Of a DNA stretch of 13,139 bases, positions 1-5,175 are shown in pieces. The translations under genes were made by a program, and so were the position numbers. The stretch's first letter is position 1. The number at the start of each line of letters is the position of its first letter. Source of the stretch: Thermoleophilaceae bacterium (GTDB taxonomy: Bacteria; Actinomycetota; Thermoleophilia; Solirubrobacterales; Thermoleophilaceae); NCBI GenBank assembly GCA_013813135.1, contig JACCSF010000274.1, positions 1 to 13,139 of the forward strand. The letters are read 5' to 3'. The notes below the pieces were generated by a model. The model was not told the origin of the DNA and made no database searches. It was given only the letters and a program-made list of their open reading frames with translations.

Positions 1-32
1 GCGCCTGCTCGCGCGTGTTCACAGGCACGTGA
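1..32 (+). CDS. possible 3' end of an upstream gene (partial)
   Basis: Reading in the frame that ends with TGA at 30-32 gives an open stretch ending ACSRVFTGT. That stop would overlap the GTG start of the sulfatase in a GTGA arrangement, the same type of junction seen three more times in this window (GTGA at 4353-4356 and 8378-8381, ATGA at 7596-7599). This suggests an upstream co-directional gene, but only about nine codons are visible, so neither its existence nor its function can be confirmed. Confidence 0.25.
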   Translation, partial: ACSRVFTGT

Positions 33-1738
33 GCGCCCGGATCGTCCTCGCGTTGGTGTTCCTGCTCGCCCTGGCTCCCGCGGCGCAGGCGCGGCCCAAC
101 ATCCTGGTCCTGATGACCGATGACCAGACGCTCGACTCGATGTCGGTCATGCCGAAGACGCGGGAGCTGATCGGCGAGCGAGGATCGACGTTCACGCGCA
201 GCTTCGCGAGCTACTCGCTCTGTTGTCCGTCGCGGGCGACGCTCTACACGGGGCAGTACGCCCACGACCACGGCGTGCTCAGCAACATGCCGCCTTCAGG
301 CGGCTACACCCGGCTCGACACGTCGAATTGGCTGCCGCTCTGGCTGCAGGCGGCGGGCTACCGGACCATGCACGTGGGCAAGTTCCTGAACGGCTACGGC
401 CGGCTGTCGCCGCCCACCGCGGTGCCGCCCGGCTTCGACGACTGGCACGGCACCGTCGACCCGTCGACCTACAGCTACTACGGCTACACCGTCAACGAGA
501 ACGGCAGCCTGCAAACCTACGGTGCGGCGCGCGAGCCGGAGTTCTACTCGACCGACTTCTTCGCCCGGCGGGCTGACGAGTTGATTGCGGCCGCGGCGCC
601 GTCGGATCAGCCCTTCTTCATGTCGGTCGCCTTCCTGGCCCCCCACAGCGGCGGGCCGCGCGAGCCGGACGATCCGCCTGGGCACGCGACGCCCGCAGTC
701 GCGCCCCGGCATTGGAATGCCTTCGGCTCGGCGGCTCTACCGCTGCCGCTCTCCTTCAACGAGCCAGACGTGTCGGACAAGCCGGTCGCGATCCAACGTC
801 GTCCCCCGATCGGCGTCGCCCGCGCCGTCGCGATCCGGGAGGGATATCAGCAGCGCCTCGAGTCGCTCCTGGCGGTCGACGACGCCATTGCCTCAATCGT
901 CTCCACGCTGCGCTCGGTCGGCGAGCTCGACGACACCCTGATCCTGTTCACGAGCGACAACGGCTTCTTCCACGGCGAGCACCGCGTGCCCGCCGGAAAG
1001 CTGCTCGTCTACGAGCCCTCGATCCGGCTACCGCTGCTCATGCGCGGTCCGGGCGTCCCCGCGGGCTCGACGGTGCGCCAGCTCGTCACCAACGGGGACC
1101 TCGCTCCCACCATCCTCGACGCATCCGGTGCGCGGCCTGGCCGAGCCCAGGACGGTCGCTCGCTGCTCGACCTTGTCCATGACCCCGGCGTCCAGTGGGG
1201 CAGGGAGCTGCTCGTCGAGGGAGGCTCCCCCCAGGGGCTGACTTTCACCGCGCTGCGCAACTACCGCTGGAAGTACGTCGAGCACACCACGGGCGAGGTG
1301 GAGCTCTACGACCTCGAGCGCGACCCCGACGAGCTCACGAGCCTGCACGCCGATCCGGCGCTGGCCGGGCTGCGCGCCGCTCTGGCCGCACGGCTGCGAG
1401 GTCTGCGGAGCTGCTCCGGGCGCGGGTGCCGCGCCAAGCCGAGGCTGCACCTCGTTACCCGGCGCCGACAATGCCGGTTCGTGGCCGCCGCCCGCGGCGC
1501 CGATGCCGACCGCATCGAGCGCGTCGATCTCTTCGTCAGGCGCCGGCCGCGTGCTGACGACATCGCGGGCGTCGCGAGCTTCCGGCGCCTGTCGCGCGAC
1601 GCGCGCGCTCCGTTCCGTCGAGTCGTGCGCCCGGCGGGAGTCCTCCCAGGACGGCGCCTGCTGTTGCGCGCCCGGGTGTCGCTGGACGACGGTCGTGTGG
1701 TGACCCTGGATCGGAGTGGGCGCGCCTGCGGCTTCTAG
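29..1738 (+). CDS. secreted type I sulfatase (formylglycine-dependent)
   Basis: This predicted exported arylsulfatase/N-acetylglucosamine-6-sulfatase-like enzyme would hydrolyse sulfate esters outside the membrane. Residues 1-21 form a signal peptide ending AQA, followed directly by the family start RPNILVLMTDDQ, whose paired Asp (31-32) bind metal. The formylglycine motif is C65-C-P-S-R69, the C-x-P-S-R type; C65 is the residue a formylglycine-generating enzyme would oxidise. Later family motifs are HVGK (115-118), APHSGG, and TSDNGFFHGEH near 310, followed by the lysine in PAGK. The catalytic fold seems to end near residue 455. The last ~110 residues are Arg-rich with several Cys (SCSGRGC, RRQCRF, RACGF) and are not part of the core; they may be a small disulfide-bonded beta domain. 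The start is GTG with a weak SD, chosen because it gives a complete signal peptide. The substrate is unknown. Confidence 0.9.
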   Translation: MSARIVLALVFLLALAPAAQARPNILVLMTDDQTLDSMSVMPKTRELIGERGSTFTRSFASYSLCCPSRATLYTGQYAHDHGVLSNMPPSGGYTRLDTSNWLPLWLQAAGYRTMHVGKFLNGYGRLSPPTAVPPGFDDWHGTVDPSTYSYYGYTVNENGSLQTYGAAREPEFYSTDFFARRADELIAAAAPSDQPFFMSVAFLAPHSGGPREPDDPPGHATPAVAPRHWNAFGSAALPLPLSFNEPDVSDKPVAIQRRPPIGVARAVAIREGYQQRLESLLAVDDAIASIVSTLRSVGELDDTLILFTSDNGFFHGEHRVPAGKLLVYEPSIRLPLLMRGPGVPAGSTVRQLVTNGDLAPTILDASGARPGRAQDGRSLLDLVHDPGVQWGRELLVEGGSPQGLTFTALRNYRWKYVEHTTGEVELYDLERDPDELTSLHADPALAGLRAALAARLRGLRSCSGRGCRAKPRLHLVTRRRQCRFVAAARGADADRIERVDLFVRRRPRADDIAGVASFRRLSRDARAPFRRVVRPAGVLPGRRLLLRARVSLDDGRVVTLDRSGRACGF

Positions 1739-1968
1739 CGCGGCTCGGGGGGCGTGAGGCCCCGGCTGACCTCAGCCACCACGCGGTGCAGGTGCACGCC
1801 GGCCAGCAGCCCGGCGGCGGCAAGCGCGCCCACCGCGCCCGCTTCGGGCCCGACCAGCAGAGCGACCGCGGGGAGCCCCGCCGCGAACGGCAGCGCGGCC
1901 GTCCAGCGGCCGATCAGCAACCCGGCGAACGAGCCGAGCATCAGTGCGAGCAGGGCCAGAAGAGCCAT
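1735..1968 (-). CDS. small membrane protein, 77 aa, unknown function
   Basis: I do not recognise this protein. It is very hydrophobic: one segment covers about residues 2-20, R21-W22 follow, and two more stretches at about 24-41 and 43-60 suggest two or three membrane spans. The tail is polar and ends RGLTPPEPR. Translation is well supported: a GGAGG Shine-Dalgarno at 1976-1980 sits 7 nt before the ATG, inside the last codons of the hydrolase gene, and the two genes share one base (TGATG). Its stop overlaps the convergent sulfatase stop (CTAG, 1735-1738). The arrangement implies co-expression with the upstream NlpC/P60 hydrolase under the same riboswitch. The final ten codons are supplied by a 28-bp dispersed repeat, so the original C-terminus may have been replaced. 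Confidence 0.65.
   Translation of the reverse strand: MALLALLALMLGSFAGLLIGRWTAALPFAAGLPAVALLVGPEAGAVGALAAAGLLAGVHLHRVVAEVSRGLTPPEPR
1738..1765. repeat. dispersed 28-bp GC-rich repeat, copy 1
   Basis: These 28 bases match 3563-3590 at 24 positions in the same orientation. The palindromic core is degenerate here: a four-base GGGG/CCCC stem, a mismatch and a GTGA loop. On the minus strand it encodes the RGLTPPEPR tail of the 77-residue membrane protein. It begins at the last base of the sulfatase stop codon, so it could also act in sulfatase mRNA 3'-end formation. Confidence 0.6.
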
Positions 1969-2699
1969 CAGAGTCCCTCCGGGTGCCGGACGCGGTAGCC
2001 GCGTGCGGATTGTGAGGCCTCGCTCCAGCGGGTGCCGGAGCGCTTGCGGGCGCTGGTGTCAAAGCGCAGCCCGGCCACGGTCATGAACGAGTGGCCCGCG
2101 TTCGCGTAGGTCGTCACCCATTCGCCGCGGCCGCGCTCGCCCCAGCTCATAAACCCGGTGGAGTCGAGCGGGGTGTCGAGCAGACCGGCGCCGTGCAGCG
2201 CGTACGACATCGAGCCGGAGCAGTCGTAACCCGAGTCACGCCAGCGTCCGTGACCGCCTCCGTACCTGTAGGGCTTGGTCGCGATCTCGTTGCCGGCCTC
2301 GATGATCGCCGTTACTGCCTCAGGCGCGGAGGCGGGTGCGACGGCGAGACCGTTGTCATCGACGTAGGCCTCCTCGCCGTCCTCGGCGGCGGGCTCGGGC
2401 TCGGCCTGCTCGGCGCGGGACCGCACGAGGCGCTGCTCGGAGGGGGTTGCGGTGCCGTCGGGGCGGCGCTGCTCGGCGGTCTCGAAGCTGCGCACGCTGC
2501 GGGCCGTGGCCGGTCCGAACTCGCCGTCGGGCGCCGTCTCGTACCCGGCCTGGCCGAGGTAGCGCTGCAGGGCTTCCACATCGCTCCCGCTGGTGCCCTT
2601 GCTGAGCGTGCGGCTGGCGTACGGCGCGGCCGCCGCGCCGGCGACCGGGATCAACGCGAGGGCGACCACGGCGACTCCCGCGCGCAGCGTCCTATGCAT
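1968..2699 (-). CDS. secreted peptidoglycan-binding NlpC/P60 cell-wall hydrolase
   Basis: This predicted exported peptidoglycan endopeptidase has 243 residues. Residues 1-25 form a signal peptide (hydrophobic core VAVVALALIPVAG, Ala-rich cleavage region). Residues about 34-92 are a PG_binding_1 domain (GSDVEALQRYLGQAGY, then DGEFGPATARSVRSF). An acidic/Ala linker (95-125) leads to a divergent NlpC/P60 domain: PYRYGGGHG at 143-151, catalytic Cys160 in DCSGS, and the likely catalytic His203 in GHSFM. The ATG has an AGGAG sequence 9 nt upstream. The 5' leader is a ydaO-class riboswitch, a known partner of actinobacterial wall hydrolases, so expression should fall as c-di-AMP rises. The gene is followed, with a one-base overlap, by a small membrane protein. 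The third member of the catalytic triad is not obvious. Confidence 0.88.
   Translation of the reverse strand: MHRTLRAGVAVVALALIPVAGAAAAPYASRTLSKGTSGSDVEALQRYLGQAGYETAPDGEFGPATARSVRSFETAEQRRPDGTATPSEQRLVRSRAEQAEPEPAAEDGEEAYVDDNGLAVAPASAPEAVTAIIEAGNEIATKPYRYGGGHGRWRDSGYDCSGSMSYALHGAGLLDTPLDSTGFMSWGERGRGEWVTTYANAGHSFMTVAGLRFDTSARKRSGTRWSEASQSARGYRVRHPEGL
1976..1980 (-). promoter_or_regulatory. Shine-Dalgarno for the 77-aa membrane protein
   Basis: GGAGG lies on the minus strand, 7 nt before the ATG at 1968-1966 and inside the 3' end of the hydrolase gene. It fixes the start of the small gene and suggests translational coupling. Confidence 0.7.
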
Positions 2700-2733
2700 G
2701 CGTAGGTGCTCCTATCTCTTCTCGGCGCCTACG
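2691..2733 (-). promoter_or_regulatory. putative riboswitch expression platform around the hydrolase start codon
   Basis: On the minus strand, CCTACG (2706-2701) can pair in two exclusive ways. It can pair with CGTAGG (2733-2728), which belongs to the conserved 3' part of the aptamer; this leaves the AGGAG ribosome-binding site in a 21-nt loop and the ATG free. Or its CCTA can pair with TAGG at 2694-2691, making a short, mismatch-containing hairpin around the ATG within GCATGC. Ligand-bound aptamer would hold CGTAGG and favour start-codon hiding. This is inference from base complementarity; the second hairpin is weak. Confidence 0.4.
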
Positions 2734-2866
2734 GGGTTAGCTGACGGGCTCGCGCTAGAAGAGCAGCGCTACGCGGCCTGAACCGCGATTCGCCCCGAAA
2801 ACTCTGGGTCCCCCGCTCCCGGCCGCATGGCGGCGCGGGACTCGGCTATGGCTCCTTACGAGCCGC
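2711..2866 (-). ncRNA. cyclic di-AMP riboswitch (ydaO/yuaA class)
   Basis: The minus-strand leader of the hydrolase gene carries the conserved ydaO blocks in order: GCCGAGTCC (2846-2838), a GC hairpin, GGGAGCGGGGGACCC (2820-2806), GGGGCGAATC, GAGCCCG, and AGCTAACCCCGTAGGCG (2742-2726), followed by the purine-rich GAGAAGAG. Order, spacing and position before an NlpC/P60 gene match the known class, which binds c-di-AMP and normally lowers expression of wall hydrolases. A small hairpin (GGCTC/GAGCC) precedes the core. The 5' boundary is approximate. I see no poly-U terminator, so control at translation or by another route is likely. Confidence 0.88.
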
Positions 2867-2868
2867 GC

Positions 2869-2874
2869 ACCTTA
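2869..2874 (-). promoter_or_regulatory. candidate -10 element for the riboswitch transcript
   Basis: TAAGGT on the minus strand resembles an actinobacterial -10 and lies just upstream of the first riboswitch hairpin. No convincing -35 is visible at the expected spacing, which would fall within the end of the glycosylase gene. Read-through from that gene is the alternative. Confidence 0.3.
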
Positions 2875-2882
2875 GCAAGAGG

Positions 2883-3560
2883 TCAGGCGAGCTTTCGCGC
2901 CCGCGCGAAGACGGCATCCAGCATCGGTTCGGTGAGCCTGCCGGTGAACGTGTTCTGCTGGCTGGGGTGGTAGGTGCCGAGCAGAACCGGCCCGCCCTCG
3001 ATTCGGTGCTCGGCCCCGTGCCCGAAGCGCGGCCGCGGCCGCAGCCCGTGCAACCGGCAGGCGGCGTCCCACGCGAACCCGCCGAGGCACACGATCACCT
3101 CAGGCCGAATCAGCTCGAGCTCCTCGGCCGCGTAGGGCAGGCAGTTGTCGCGCTCGGCCGGCAGCGGCTTGTTGGCGGGCGGGGCGCAGCGGACGGCGGC
3201 GGCGATGAACGCTCCGTCCAGGCGCAGGCCGTCGTCCGCCCGCACCGAGGTGGGCTGGTTCGCGAAGCCGGTCCTGTGGAGCGAGCCGAACAGCCAGTCG
3301 CCAGAGCGGTCACCCGTGAAGACCCGGCCGGTGCGGTTGCCGCCGTGCGCGGCGGGGGCGAGGCCGAGCACGTACACGCGCGCTCCGGGGTCGCCGAAGC
3401 CCGGCACGGGCCGGCCCCAGTAGTCCTCGTCACGGAAGGACGCGCGCTTCTCACGCGCCACTCGCTCGCGCCACTCCACGAGGCGCGGGCAGCGTCGGCA
3501 GCGCGTGACGCGCCGCTGGAGCTCCTGAAGCCGAACGGCATGAGCCGACGTGCCAGACAT
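2883..3560 (-). CDS. udgB: family 5 (UdgB-type) Fe-S uracil-DNA glycosylase
   Basis: This DNA-repair enzyme removes uracil and related deaminated bases, starting base excision repair. Of its 225 residues, four cysteines are placed to bind a 4Fe-4S cluster: C21-x2-C24 and C125-x14-C140. Motif 1 is GLAPAAHGGNRTGRVFTGD (66-84), which lacks the polar Asp/Asn used by family 1 and family 4 enzymes and is typical of UdgB. The C-terminal motif is HPSQQN (198-203) followed by TFTGRLT. Length fits the family. The ATG at 3560 is the best start, but no Shine-Dalgarno is visible and a stable hairpin ends 10 nt upstream, so the start is less certain than the family. It lies 40 nt downstream of the ABC permease on the same strand and may be transcribed with it. 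Confidence 0.88.
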   Translation of the reverse strand: MSGTSAHAVRLQELQRRVTRCRRCPRLVEWRERVAREKRASFRDEDYWGRPVPGFGDPGARVYVLGLAPAAHGGNRTGRVFTGDRSGDWLFGSLHRTGFANQPTSVRADDGLRLDGAFIAAAVRCAPPANKPLPAERDNCLPYAAEELELIRPEVIVCLGGFAWDAACRLHGLRPRPRFGHGAEHRIEGGPVLLGTYHPSQQNTFTGRLTEPMLDAVFARARKLA

Positions 3561-3562
3561 CA

Positions 3563-3590
3563 GCGGGGGTCCGGGGGCGTGAGCCCCCGG
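3563..3590. repeat. dispersed 28-bp GC-rich repeat, copy 2, with perfect hairpin
   Basis: This copy matches 1738-1765 at 24 of 28 positions. Bases 3571-3590 form a perfect 8-bp stem, CCGGGGGC/GCCCCCGG, around a GTGA loop (TCAC on the minus strand). It fills most of the 40-bp gap between the permease stop and the glycosylase start. It may end or attenuate the exporter mRNA, although no T-tract follows. It resembles REP-type bacterial palindromic repeats. Confidence 0.7.
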
Positions 3591-3600
3591 GTGCCATCCA

Positions 3601-4356
3601 TCAGTCCTTCAAGCGCCTGCCGGTGCTGAACAGCCACTCCGACCACGCGTAGACGGGAACGGCGAGCGCCGCGATCACGCCCAGGGAGAGCCAGATCGAG
3701 ACGTCGCTCTCGCCGAGGAAGCCGTATCGCACGGCGTTGACGAGGTAGAAGACCGGGTTGAAGTGCGACAGCTCCTCCCAGGGGGAGGGCAGCACGTCGA
3801 CTGAGTAGAAGACGCCGCCGACGAACGTCAGCGGCAGGATCACGATGTTCTGGATGAAGCTGGTGTGGTCCCACGTCTCCGCGTAGATGCCGACCACCAG
3901 GCCCAGCGAGGCGAACAGCACCAGCCCAAGCCCCATCGCGGCGGCCAGCGCGAAGGGATGCTCGACCGGCACGCCCACGACGACGAAGGCGAGCACCAGC
4001 AGCGACACACCGATCGCGAGCGCCCGCACCACGCCGCCGACCGTGTAGCCGAGCGTCATCTGCCATGACCTCATCGGCGCCGAGAGCACGTCGTTGACGT
4101 AGCGGTCGAAGCGCGCCTGGAAGATCGTGGACGCGTTGTTGGCGAACGCCGCCTGGGCCATGGCCATCGTGATCAGTCCCGGCACGATGAAGACCTCGTA
4201 GTCCACGTCGCCCACCTGCTTGATGCGGCCGCCGAGCGAGAGCCCGAAGACGAGGATGAACAGCATCGACGAGACGACCGGCGCGAGCACCGTCTGCGTC
4301 CACAGCTTCGAGACGCGCAGCGTCTCGCGCTTGCAGAGCCAGACGAGCGGGGTCAC
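3601..4356 (-). CDS. ABC-2 type transporter permease (YadH-like)
   Basis: This integral membrane subunit of an ABC exporter has 251 residues with about six hydrophobic segments, including SSMLFILVFGLSL (29-41), MGLGLVLFASLGLVVGIY and the C-terminal WLSLGVIAALAVPVYAW. The ABC2_membrane signature is clear: AFANNASTIFQARFDRYVNDVLSAPMRSWQ in the cytoplasmic loop, and PLTFVGGVFYSVDVLP followed by LSHFNPVFYLVNAVRYGFLG near the end. This pattern is closest to E. coli YadH and the DrrB/NodJ type. The start is GTG, fixed by a 4-nt GTGA overlap with the ATPase stop (4353-4356), which indicates coupled translation. Substrate unknown; a drug, lipid or polysaccharide is possible. Confidence 0.9.
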   Translation of the reverse strand: MTPLVWLCKRETLRVSKLWTQTVLAPVVSSMLFILVFGLSLGGRIKQVGDVDYEVFIVPGLITMAMAQAAFANNASTIFQARFDRYVNDVLSAPMRSWQMTLGYTVGGVVRALAIGVSLLVLAFVVVGVPVEHPFALAAAMGLGLVLFASLGLVVGIYAETWDHTSFIQNIVILPLTFVGGVFYSVDVLPSPWEELSHFNPVFYLVNAVRYGFLGESDVSIWLSLGVIAALAVPVYAWSEWLFSTGRRLKD

Positions 4357-5078
4357 AGCGCCATGGCCTTGACGTAGGCGTCCTGAAGGCGGCCGACCCC
4401 GAAGTGCTCGCGCAGGCCCTCCGAGTTGTCGCGCGCGATCAGGTGCCCGTCACGGATCAGCGCGATCTCGTCGCACAGCTGCTCCGCCTCCTCGAGGTAG
4501 TGCGTGGTGAGCAGGATGGTCGTGCCCTCGGCGTGCAGCTGCCGGATGTAGCGCCACAGCTCCTGGCGCAGCTCGAAGTCCACGCCGGCGGTGGGCTCGT
4601 CGAGGATCACGAGCCGCGGGCGGTGCATCAGAGCGCGCGCCAGCAGCAGGCGGCGCCGCTGGCCGCCGGAGAGCCTGGGCGCGCGCGTGTCGCGCTTGTG
4701 GGTGAGGCCGAAGGCGTCGATCAGCTCGTGGGCGCGGTTCTCCGGTTCTCGCATCCCCCAGTAGCCGCCGTGGTACAGCAGCGTCTCGCGTACGGTCAGG
4801 AAGCGGTCGAGGTTGATGTCCTGCTCGGCCAGGCCGATCCAGGAACGGGCCTGGAGCGAGTCGTGCGGCTCCCCGAACACGCTGATCTCGCCCTCGGTGA
4901 TGCGCAGCAGGTTGCAGACGGCGCTGATCAGCGTCGTCTTGCCCGCTCCGTTGGGACCGAGCAGGCCGAAGAAGGCGCCAGCCGGGATCTCGAGGTCGAA
5001 CTCTTCGAGGGCGAGCGTCCCGTCGGCATAGCGCTTGGTCAAGCCGCGCAGCGCCAGCGCGGGATGGTCGCGATACAC
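4353..5078 (-). CDS. ABC transporter ATP-binding subunit (YadG/CcmA-like)
   Basis: This cytoplasmic ATPase of 241 residues would power the adjacent permease. It has Walker A (GPNGAGKTT), the Q-loop region (IGLAEQDINLDRFLTVRETL), the ABC signature LSGGQRRR, Walker B with catalytic Glu (LVILDEPT), the D-loop (AGVDF) and the H-loop His (TTHYLEEAEQ). A short C-terminal tail follows, as in half-size ABC-2 ATPases. The start is GTG at 5078 with no obvious Shine-Dalgarno; on the minus strand TAGTCT lies 7 nt before it and could be a -10 for a leaderless mRNA. It is the first gene of the exporter operon and is divergent from the FAD oxidase. It lacks the long drug-resistance C-terminal domain. Confidence 0.92.
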   Translation of the reverse strand: MYRDHPALALRGLTKRYADGTLALEEFDLEIPAGAFFGLLGPNGAGKTTLISAVCNLLRITEGEISVFGEPHDSLQARSWIGLAEQDINLDRFLTVRETLLYHGGYWGMREPENRAHELIDAFGLTHKRDTRAPRLSGGQRRRLLLARALMHRPRLVILDEPTAGVDFELRQELWRYIRQLHAEGTTILLTTHYLEEAEQLCDEIALIRDGHLIARDNSEGLREHFGVGRLQDAYVKAMAL

Positions 5079-5175
5079 CCGATCGAGACTATCGACCCGG
5101 CTCCGTGCGCCACGTCACGGACGGCGGGCGCTCCGGCCACGAGCATCGCTCGTTCACGACAAAGGAGGACTTGTG
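5079..5175. promoter_or_regulatory. divergent intergenic region, exporter / FAD oxidase
   Basis: These 97 bp must hold promoters for both directions. On the minus strand TCGATAGTCTCGATC contains two TCGAT half-sites next to the GTG of the ATPase and a TANNNT-like TAGTCT. No consensus -35 is evident in either direction, so no promoter is firmly placed. Confidence 0.35.
5162..5168 (+). promoter_or_regulatory. strong Shine-Dalgarno for the FAD oxidase
   Basis: AAGGAGG lies 7 nt before the ATG at 5176. It decides the start against the in-frame GTG at 5173 and against any start farther upstream, which would run antisense into the ATPase gene. Confidence 0.85.

Noticed and set aside
3560..4303. 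Frame ending RGLTPPDPR with its stop overlapping the udgB ATG (TGATG)
   Set aside because: It runs out of frame through the permease gene, and its sequence is an Arg-rich shadow; only the repeat-encoded tail resembles a real protein end.
5079..5098. TetR-like operator in the divergent region
   Set aside because: The TCGAT half-sites are direct rather than clean inverted repeats, and no regulator gene is adjacent.
5035..5175. N-terminal extension of the FAD oxidase by 47 codons
   Set aside because: The added sequence is Arg/Ser-rich, partly antisense to the ABC ATPase, and the strong AAGGAGG at 5162-5168 points to the ATG at 5176.
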